Shown here piece by piece: positions 55,497-64,000 of a stretch of 64,000 nt of DNA (positions are counted from its first letter, which is position 1; each line of letters begins with the position of its first letter). Location: NCBI GenBank assembly GCA_963971535.1, contig OZ020590.1:149371680-149435679 (forward strand). The letters are read 5' to 3'. Position numbers and translations under genes: made by a program. The notes beneath the pieces are model-generated. The model ran no database searches. It was not told the DNA's origin and saw nothing but the letters and a program-made list of their open reading frames with translations. This DNA comes from Notolepis coatsorum (Eukaryota > Chordata > Actinopteri > Aulopiformes > Paralepididae).

Positions 55497-55950
55497 ATAT
55501 TTTTTTTATCCACTTTTTCTCCTTATTTCCAATTTTGTATTATCCAATTCTTCCCTCCCCTGTCTTAAACGTTGCTAGACTATGCCTCCCACTGGTTGGC
55601 TGTAGTGAGGATAGAAGCCCTGAATCACGTGCCCCCTCCGGTACACGAGGCAGCCTGTCGCATCTTTTCACCAGACAGCTCGAACTCTCAGTGGCGAGGA
55701 GTAACGCGTGGGAGGCTCACGCTGCCCCCAATACTTCCTGTCTCTGCTGTACAGGCGCCACCCAACCGACCTGTAGGAGTCGCTGTCCACAACGTCCAAT
55801 CCCCACCCACCGGCTTTCCCACCCTCTAACACTGCCAATTGTGTTAGTATGACGGCCGGCCAAGCCGGTAGCAACGCCAAGAGCTGGGCTCGATACCAGC
55901 ATATCCTGTGTTAGTGGCGAACGCCTTGCCCACTGCGCCACTCAGCCGCC
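55497..55950 (-). mobile_element. Large tRNA-derived SINE, reverse (shared with unit 2)
   Basis: Duplication TCAAACCCATTAAT at 55483-55496 and 55951-55964. Ortholog of 43787-44240. Confidence 0.9.
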
Positions 55951-56020
55951 TCAAACCCATTAATTAAGATTAAAATGCCAACCTAACAAACGAAGGTCCG
56001 AATGTTCGGGCTCAGCCCTA

Positions 56021-56692
56021 CCTCTATGTAAAGTCATCTACTAGTAAACTAGCAGTCTTACCTCTATGTAAAGTCATCTACTAGTAAACTAGCAGTCTTA
56101 CCTCTATGTAAAGTCATCTACTAGTAAACTAGCAGTCTTACCTCTATGTAAAGTCATCTACTAGTAAACTAGCAGTCTTACCTCTATGTAAAGTCAGCTA
56201 CTAGTAAACTAGCAGTCTTACCTCTATGTAAAGTCATCTACTAGTAAACTAGCAGTCTTACCTCTATGTAAAGTCATCTACTAGTAAACTAGCAGTCTTA
56301 CCTCTATGTAAAGTCATCTACTAGTAAACTAGCAGTCTTACCTCTATGTAAAGTCATCTACTAGTAAACTAGCAGTCTTACCTCTATGTAAAGTCATCTA
56401 CTAGTAAACTAGCAGTCTTACCTCTATGTAAAGCCATCTACTAGTAAACTAGCAGTCTTACCTCTATGTAAAGTCAGCTACTAGTAAACTAGCAGTCTTA
56501 CCTCTATGTAAAGTCATCTACTAGTAAACTAGCAGTCTTACCTCTATGTAAAGTCAGCTACTAGTAAACTAGCAGTCTTACCTTGATGACTTTACATAGA
56601 GGTAAGACTGCTAGTTTACTAGATGACTTTACATAGAGGCAAGACTGCTAGTTTACTAGATGACTTTACATAGAGGCAAGACTGCTAGATTA
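56021..56692. repeat. 40-bp minisatellite, 14 units plus inverted arm
   Basis: Fourteen units of exactly 40 bp (56021-56580) starting CCTCTATGTAAAGTCATCTA, with AGTCAGC and AGCCATC variants, then a reverse-complement arm of nearly three units to about 56692. Within the direct unit CTACTAGTAAACTAGCAG is itself partly palindromic. 56693-56949 matches 44581-44829. Confidence 0.95.
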
Positions 56693-56949
56693 GTAATTAC
56701 TTTATGTAACGGTTCTCATTCAGTCAGAGACAGAAGAGTGACTCTGACCTGCTTTTTGACATGTATTGTCCCTCAGCTGCAGAAGACACATAAAACAACA
56801 TATTTGTAGTCTTCTGGTCACTGCACATCTTGCATACCCTCAGCAGAGAGATACAGAACTGCTCTGTTCTTTTGTAATGCCTCAATAACATTTACTTTAT
56901 AAATAAATAGGAAAAAGAAAAGTATGTTTTATCAAAATAGGATAAATTA

Positions 56950-58310
56950 AATTAAACATGATGGAAAGAAACTGTGGAAAACATTAAATGAGCTAATGGG
57001 CAGATCAGGGGACAACACACCCTCCTTTATAGAGTCAGGCAGTGCCTTCATTACTAAACCTCTAGATATTGCAAACTACTTTAATGATTTTTTTTGTTGG
57101 GAAGATAGAGAAACTAAAAAAGTGAGATAACAATCTTTCAAAACAATTGATTAATGACCAACTAATGAGAAATAAAGATTGTGAGTTTGACTTTCAAACT
57201 GTGCATGTGAATAAAGTAGAAGCATTTCTTAGTAGTGTAAATGTTTAAAAACCATCAGGATTGAATGAATGAATGAATGAATGAAAACTTTATTTAACAG
57301 ATTGCAGAATGGGTACAATACAGTACGGCTCAATACACACAATTGTTAAGGGGATGCAGACCTGAGAAAGACGTTCGTCTTGTTTCCATCAGGGTCCCCC
57401 ATTTTCAATTCATATAGACATTTATGACATACACAACATACATGACATTTATGGCATAGGGACATATAGGTATTTAGTACTGATACATTTGTGACATAAA
57501 CGGTATTCAAATATACAGTACTGTTACCCCTAGATCCTGACAGAGTATATACATATGATGGGGAGGGGACTGTACATTAGGAGGGGGTGGGTGGGTGGGA
57601 GAGAAATATACATACGGCGGGGAGGGAATATATACATGCGGTGGGGAGGAGACTGTCTATTAGGAGGTGGTGGGGGTTTTGGGCATTTATGGTGGCCAGT
57701 TTCGAATTGCAGCCTCCCGTAGGTGCTCTTTAAGAGCGGTTTTGAATGTGGGTAGGGTTCACATTCCTTTACAGCTTTGGGTAGGGCGTTCCACATTGAT
57801 GTGGCATAATTGCGAAACGTATTTAGTCCCTTGTTTGAGCCGAATCTGGGTTTAACATGATTTGTTGAGCTTCCTCTGGTGTAGTGGTTGTGGTATTCAC
57901 TGACCTTTGGGAAGTATTTTGACATGTACATGGGTTAGGATCAGCGACTTCGGGTCATTGAGAAGCGCTATATAAATAAAATGAATTATTATTATTATTA
58001 GATGGGAAACTCTTGGGTATGGTTTCTGGCTCTATTGCACTACCCATATGCCATATTTTTTATCTAAGCTTACTGAAAGGTGTATGTCCATTGGCATGGA
58101 AAGCTGCAAAAGTTATTCCACTACCCAAAAACAAGGAGGACATGTTTTCAGGTGCTAATAGCCGTCCTATCAGCATTCTTCCAGTGCTTAGCAAACTCAT
58201 GGAAAGAATTGTGTTTGACCAGGTTTCCTCTTTTTTTTCTACTAACAAACTCAACTCTGAATTTCAGCATGCGTACAAAAAATATCACTCCACTCCTAAC
58301 TCCTAACCCA
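56950..58310 (+). pseudogene. LINE-C relic, unit 3 copy, split by LINE-A
   Basis: Paralog of 44830-45530 with the same internal scrap, plus a LINE-A insertion at 57263-57934 between the linker part and the RT part. The RT part (MVSGSIALPICHIFYLSLL ... YKKYHST) is at about 58013-58300. Confidence 0.8.
57263..57934 (-). mobile_element. LINE-A, 5'-truncated, TTCA subtype
   Basis: Reversed (TTCA)n tail at 57263, TTCA-type 3' UTR, and the C-terminal coding part (57676-57934, MYMSKYFPKVSEY ... ATSMWNALPKAV) with a frameshift. The unit 2 empty site reads CATCAGGATTAGGATCAG; only TT is duplicated. Confidence 0.93.
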
Positions 58311-58360
58311 TAAGCTACAGTCTATGTATATGGCTGGGAGCTTTATACAATTAAACTCTT

Positions 58361-61300
58361 ACATAAAAATATCATCCGGCTTCAACATGGACGGTCGCAT
58401 TTTACGTAGCTCCCGTAACCAACGCAACAGAGCAACAACAAAAAAGTACTTTGCGCATTTTCTACTTTCCCTCCTGTGGATTATGGATTTGTACCTGAAT
58501 TCACAACTCAAGCAGCAACTCCAGACAGAAGTGGAGGGTAGCGAAAACGTAAAACAGCAGTCCCATTGCGACTTCTATTTGTTAACGGGCTCGGAGAGGA
58601 AACATCCAGCCTTCGGAGCCACGACCATCCACACAGTACTTACTGCAAATCCGGAACGAAAGAAATTACCCCCGGCAGGCAAGTGTAATAAGAGATCAAT
58701 GTTTTTATTATACCTGCTCATGTCGGGTGACATTCATCAGAACCCTGGTCCCGTAATGACACGGAACCAGAGACTACAGTCAAATCTGCTGACCCAAGAA
58801 GCAGCAGCCAGCGCAACAGATCAACGGCTACCCACACATACTGCGGCTAACGACATGATCAACGGCAACATTCCTCCTCTGCCACCTCTGCAAAAGAACC
58901 CACGAGAGGCCACAGCGAGAGGGAAGGAACCGGGGTTCACAACCGAGGCGCCCAGCACGTCGCGGGGACAAAACAGCGAGGCATCGCTCCTCACACCGGC
59001 GCCGGAGATCAACAGCATCCACGCAATTGACGCTTCAGCCAGCAGTTGCACCAGCCGACCAGCAAGCGGCGACATACCCTCACAGAAGCCCCAGCGGACT
59101 CGGCGAGTGGCTAAAGGGAGAGCGGCGCGGGACATCGAGACCACCAAGGACCCGACGGTTAGCTTGGCTGGCCCCGCCAAGGCCGCCATGCCAGCTAGTC
59201 TACCCGGGCCGAGGCCAGGACAAAAGGCACCCCCCCTCCCCCACAATGGAGTACAATCAGACATATCTGTAATCAACCAGCCCCCCCCCCCACATCGCGG
59301 GCTTTCACACAAAGGAATACAGACTCCAGCAAAGGACAAAGCATCACCCCCTCCCCCCCTCCCCACCCACGGCACAAACAGCAACAACGCCCCCCCTCCC
59401 CCCACCACAGGACAGGACACAATTGAACAGAGTTACCTCAACTGTGACGACGTCAATCTTATTACAAGCAAAAATGGACTTCACATATTTCATCTAAATA
59501 CAAATAGCCTGAGACCTAAACTGGCTGAAATCAAACAGTTGTTTTTAAACGGTAAGGCTAACATATTGTGTTTCACAGAAACAAAATTAGACTCATCTGT
59601 ACAGGATCCAGAGATTGAAATTGAAAACTACTCAATAGTCAGGAGGGATAGGAACCAGTATGGAGGTGGCGTCTGTGTGTATATACACAAGGATACCAAA
59701 TACATCAACCGTACTGACCTTAACCATGATGAAATTGAAACTGTTTGGATTGAAATCTTATTAGACAGGGCGAAACCAGTACTAGTAGGCACAATCTATA
59801 GACCACCAGAACAGAGTGGCTTTTATGACACACTGGATGGGTGTTTAGCTGGGGTGGAGGGGGTAGAAAAAATTCTTATTGGGGACTGGAACACGGATAT
59901 GCTGCGTAAATCAGCACCCGTCTTCAAGGCCTTCAGTAGATTTTCTGACCTGCACGGTTTCAGCCAGCTAATCACACAACCCACAAGGGTATGCGATTCG
60001 ACACAAACCACCATTGACCTCATTTTGACCTCTGACAAGTCCATGATCTCCAGTAAAGGGGTGATAGCATGCGGGTTAAGTGATCATTATATGATTTTCT
60101 GTACCCGCAAAAAGCTAAAACAGAAGGCCGGCTGTCACAAAACAGTCACATCTAGAGACCTCAAAACTTACTCTAGAGAGGCTTTTAACCTAGAACTGGG
60201 GAGCTTGGACTGGTCAGATGAGCTCAGTGGTACACAGGTTGAAGAAACATGGCTTGGATTCAAAACCAAATTCACAGCAATACTCAACAACATGGCACCG
60301 ATAAGAACCACCAGGGTTAAAAATCGCGCTGAGGCATGGATGCACACTGAAATACTGGCCGCTATGAAAACCAGAGACAAAAAATGCTCTGAACTTCATA
60401 AAAGTCAGACAAAGCTTTCCAAAAGCTCAAACAGTGAACTCCAAGCCCACGTGGTTGAACTAAAAATCCAAAGAAACAGACTAAGAAATGACGTAAACAC
60501 CATGATCAGAACCGCAAAAAGAAATTTCATCAACGACAAAACTGAGGAAAACAAAAACAAACCCCGCGAACTTTGGAAATTACTCAATAATCAACTAGGC
60601 TGCAGTAAAAAACTTAAAACCAGATTCTCAAACATAAACATAAAGACGGACAACACGCTCATCACAGACAAGCTGGATGTAGCCAATTACTTAAACATCT
60701 TCTTCACAAACATAGCCACAACACTGGTAAACAAACTACCCTCCCACTCAGGGCATTATGGGGTAGAACACATAGTAGCATACTACAAAAACCTAGGGGT
60801 CCACAAAGACGACTTCAAACTTGAAATGGTAACAACCGATGAGGTACTCAAAAAATTGAGCGCCCTCCAACCTAACAAGGCCACTGGCCATGACAACATC
60901 CCCTCCAAATTCCTCAGAGACGCAGCAGCCGCCATCACCCCAGTCATCACACACATAATAAACCTCTCTATAAGACAGGGGCACGTCCCCAAGGACTTCA
61001 AAATTGCGAGAGTGACCCCTCTACACAAAAAGGGCAGCAAATTAGACCCAGGCAACTACCGCCCTGTTTCTATTCTTACCTCCATCTCGAAAGTCATGGA
61101 GAAAATAAGTCTACGAACAGGTCGAAAAGTACCTGGCGGAAAAAAACCTAATCTACGAATTCCAATCTGGCTTCAGAACGTCCCACTCCACTGACACATG
61201 CCTCCTCTATTTGAACGACCACATCAAACAAGAGGTGGACGCTGGCAAATACTGCGGCATGGTCATGCTGGACCTACAAAAGGCCTTCGACACTGTCAAT

Positions 61301-62808
61301 CACTCCATTCTAATGGACAAGCTAAAAGCAATTGGTTTTGATAGCCTATCAGTGAGCTGGATGCAATCCTACCTGGAGGGGAGAGAACAGATGGTAGAGG
61401 TAAACGGTACTCTATCCCCCCCCCTCACAGTGAGCTGTGGTGTTCCACAAGGAAGCATACTAGGACCGCTACTCTTCCTAATTTATGCAAATGACATGTC
61501 GTCAGCCTGTGACTGCAACTTGTTCCTGTTTGCAGACGACTCAGCCCTGCTGGTCTCTGACAAGAACAAATTGCAGGTTGAAAAAACCCTCAGCAGGGAA
61601 CTAGGCAAAATCTGCATATGGCTCGCTGATAACAAACTATCATTACACATGGGCAAAACAGAGTCCATTCTCTTCGGTTCAAATAACAAACTCAGCAAGA
61701 CCGACGGCTTCTCAGTTACAGTGGGTGACAATATTGTCACAAGGAAAGACGAAATTACCTACCTGGGTTCCATCCTAGAGGCAAATCTTTCCTGTGACAA
61801 AATGGCATCCAATGTAATAAAAAAAGTCAACCAACGAACTAGATTCTTGTACCGGATCTCCTCTCTGGTAAACAAGAATACCCTGAAGACTCTGGCAGGA
61901 GCACTCATTCAAGGGTACTATGACTATGCGTGCACCTCATGGTACCAAAGCACCTCAAAGGCGCTTAAACAAAATTACAAACATCACAAAACAAACTGGT
62001 CAGACTACTACTTGACCTGAACCCCAGAACCCACCTCACCCCTGCCCACTTTGCCAACCTAGGATGGCTTAGAGTAGACGACAGAGTACAGCAACTTGCA
62101 ATGGGCCTGGTCTACAAGATACACTATACGACCGGGGTGCCCATGTACATGTCAAAATACTTCCCAAAGGTCAGTGAATACCACAACCACTACACCAGAG
62201 GAAGCTCAACAAATCATGTTAAACCCAGATTCGGCTCAAACAAGGGACTAAACACGTTTCGCAATTATGCCACAACAATGTGGAACGCCCTACCCAAAGC
62301 TGTAAAGGAATGTGAATCCCTGCCCACATTCAAAACCGCCCTTAAAGAGCACCTACGGGAGGCTGCAATTCGAAACTGGCCACCGTAAATGCCCAAAACC
62401 CCCACCACCTCCTAATAGACAGTCTCCTCCCCACCGCATGTATATATTCCCTCCCCGCCGTATGTATATTTCCCTCCCACCCACCCACCCCCTCCTAATG
62501 TACAGTCCCCTCCCCATCATATGTATATACTCTGTCAGGATCTAGGGGTAACAGTACTGTATATTTGAATACCGCCTATGTCACAAATGTATCAGTACTA
62601 AATACCTATATGTCCCTATGCCATAAATGTCATGTATGTTGTGTATGTCATAAATGTCTATATGAATTGAAAATGGGGGACCCTGATGGAAACAAGACAA
62701 ACGTCTTTCTCAGGTCTGCATCCCCTTAACAATTGTATGTATTGAGCCGTACTGTATTGTACCCATTCTGCAATCTGTTAAATAAAGTTTTCATTCATTC
62801 ATTCATAC
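58361..62808 (+). mobile_element. LINE-A, structurally full length (about 4.45 kb)
   Basis: It begins about 25 bp before the first ATG of the ORF and ends in (TTCA)n. The flanks CTGGGAGCTTTATACAATTA and ACACTAAACCAAAAT are contiguous in units 1 and 2, so both ends are defined by paralogous empty sites. Target duplication is at most ACA, typical of CR1/L2-like LINEs. The 3' UTR has the CCGACGTATGTATATT-like blocks and TTCA-subtype bases (GGAAACAAGACAAACGTC). Confidence 0.93.
58387..62388 (+). pseudogene. LINE-A polyprotein (2A-like N-region, APE endonuclease, RT), two frameshifts
   Basis: I prefer the ATG at 58387 (MDGRILRSSRNQ) because the upstream Met lies in flanking sequence. The N-region has a hydrophobic stretch and SGDIHQNPGP at 58723-58752, similar to the 2A stop-carry-on motif. 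A proline-rich low-complexity region follows to about 59430. The endonuclease shows HLNTNSL, FTETKL, GDWNTD (59881-59898) and LSDHY (60076-60090). The RT shows KATGHDNIPSKFL, GNYRPVSILTSISKVM, DLQKAFDTVNH, GVPQGSILGPLLF, FADD (61529-61540) and GKTESILFG. The C-terminal region ends at 62386. A 1-nt insertion near 61109 and a 1-nt loss near 61969 break the frame, so it is inactive as sequenced unless these are assembly errors. Confidence 0.92.
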
Positions 62809-62901
62809 ACTAAACCAAAATCAAATCAAAACATTACTTAAAACAGAAATGGTAAACTAGCGCCACCTGCTGAACATAGCAGGAAATGCCACAGTGCATA
62901 G
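62809..62901. repeat. Unit 3 right block, first part (3' side of LINE-A)
   Basis: ACACTAAACCAAAATCAAAT onward matches 45569-45691 and 11870-11965. Confidence 0.85.
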
Positions 62902-63412
62902 ACTATCTGATAGACTATCAAAACCACTCTCAAAGAGCACCTATACGAGAGACTGCAATTCGAAGCTGGCCCCTGTAAATGTCCTAACGCAACCCCCTCC
63001 AATGTACAATAAATGTCCTATTAAACCCAATAATACACGAGACCCTCTTCATGGGACCAAGTAAGGTTTAGTCGATAATCCAATGTACAGTAACCCCCCC
63101 GCCTACCCAAGCCCCACCCCACCCACCTCCTACAATGTACAGTTTCTTCGTCAAATGTATATACTCTCTTTTTTAGACTATTTTTGTATCACAAACAGTA
63201 CTGTATTTGTAAATCTGGTATGTCATAAATGTATAGATGTAGCAGTACTGTCTATCTGTATGTCATATGTTATGATGAATTGAAAATGGGGGACCCTGAT
63301 GTAAACAAGACGAAAGTCTTTCTCTGGTCTGCATCCCCTTAACAATTGTGTGTATTGAGCTGTACTGTACCCATTCTGCAATCTGTTAATAAAGTTTTCA
63401 ATCAATCATTCA
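62902..63412 (+). mobile_element. LINE-A 3' end, TCAA tail
   Basis: Ortholog of 45692-46204. The tail is shortened (AATCAATCATTCAG). Confidence 0.9.
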
Positions 63413-63911
63413 GTTAGCAGGTAAATTAATTTACATTGATAAACATACAATATGCATGGAGCCACATACCTGCAGAAGACACATAAAACAACACCGCTGG
63501 AGTCTTCTGGTCGCTGCACATCTTGCATACCTACATGTACAAAATTAAACTATTCATTAGTTTTTTCACCAGAATAATAATAATAACGCAGAGAACAGAG
63601 AATGGAATCTGCATGGAATGGCCGTAGCAATCATTGCGACATTTAACCTACCTATAAAACTAGAACTAGTGGTCAAATTAGCACAAATGTCATAAAACCA
63701 TGTAATAAAATGAACGTTAAGCATTATGTATTACAAGTTAAAACTTAAATGAGTTACATTTAGCAGAAACGAGTGAACTGAAGCACCTCCCCTCAGTAGA
63801 GAGTGGGTACGGCATCACAACAGGGACGGACAGCGCGATATGCAATGAGGTGGTGCGACAGGATCTCACTGCCACCTAGTGGTAGCTGTTGTTACTGTAT
63901 GTACTGTGTGG
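63413..63911. repeat. Unit 3 right block, second part
   Basis: Matches 11968-12452 nearly base for base and contains the candidate exon at 63475-63535. Confidence 0.88.
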
Positions 63912-64000
63912 ATTGATTGATTGAATTGATTGATTGAAAACTTTATTAACAGATTGCAGAATGGGTACAATACAGTACAGCTCAATACACACAATTGTTA
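63912..64000 (-). mobile_element. LINE-A tail (cut by window end)
   Basis: (TTGA)n tail then AAAACTTTATTAACAGATTG. Same insertion point as 12453 in unit 1. Confidence 0.88.

Noticed and set aside
56021..56580. CRISPR-like array of regular 40-bp repeats
   Set aside because: The units are contiguous with no unique spacers, the setting is a eukaryotic genome, and the array has an inverted arm. It is a minisatellite.
58821..59420. Minus-strand 199-codon ORF opposite the LINE-A proline-rich region
   Set aside because: Complement of C-rich low-complexity coding sequence; the plus frame runs on into the endonuclease domain.

Overview
This is a vertebrate nuclear window, almost certainly from a ray-finned fish. 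The signs are split genes, poly(A) tails, CR1/L2-like, L1-like, copia, gypsy, hAT and PIF/Harbinger elements, large tRNA-derived SINEs, and a C2H2 zinc-finger family with the acidic N-terminal [10 protein letters not shown] module seen in teleost zinc-finger expansions. A percomorph-type fish is my guess from the zinc-finger N-terminus, at low confidence. No bacterial or organellar signature is present.

The backbone is a C2H2 zinc-finger (ZNF) gene unit present three times in the same orientation (gene on the minus strand). Unit 1 runs from the window start to about 12450, unit 2 from about 29700 to 47320, and unit 3 from about 49330 to 63911. Each unit carries, left to right, an 18-bp minisatellite, the ZNF 3' end, the ZNF last exon, a 35-bp minisatellite just upstream of the exon's splice acceptor, and a shared right-hand block. 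Units 2 and 3 also share a 40-bp minisatellite, a SINE and an old LINE relic. ZNF-1 is cut by a hAT transposon (8-bp target duplication) and ZNF-2 by a nearly complete L1-like LINE (13-bp target duplication). Only ZNF-3 (53794-55061) keeps an uninterrupted exon.

Between and inside the units lies layered transposon insertion. LINE-A is a CR1/L2-like family with a TCAA or TTCA tail and more than twenty pieces in this window. One structurally full-length copy lies at 58361-62808 with two visible frameshifts. 13.4-15.4 kb holds SINEs and a copia pol fragment. 15518-26302 is a minus-strand gypsy element with both LTRs, gag and an integrase tail; a LINE-B sits where most of pol should be, and one LTR holds a hAT that itself holds another hAT. 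26487-27832 is a long-TIR DNA element. 27900-29661 holds a GC-rich minisatellite and an exon-like ORF with FEGP-type repeats resembling the cleavage/polyadenylation factor PCF11. PIF/Harbinger-like elements with CWG target duplications sit at 32099-35835 and 51055-52734, and half of another, inverted, lies at 1-1185.

I found no coherent new multi-gene system. The most informative content is historical: paired empty and filled sites, exact target duplications, copy-number differences in protein-coding and non-coding repeats between ZNF paralogs, a 2A-like motif in the LINE-A polyprotein, and one LINE insertion flanked by an identical 141-bp duplication. All coordinates and alignments were read by eye.
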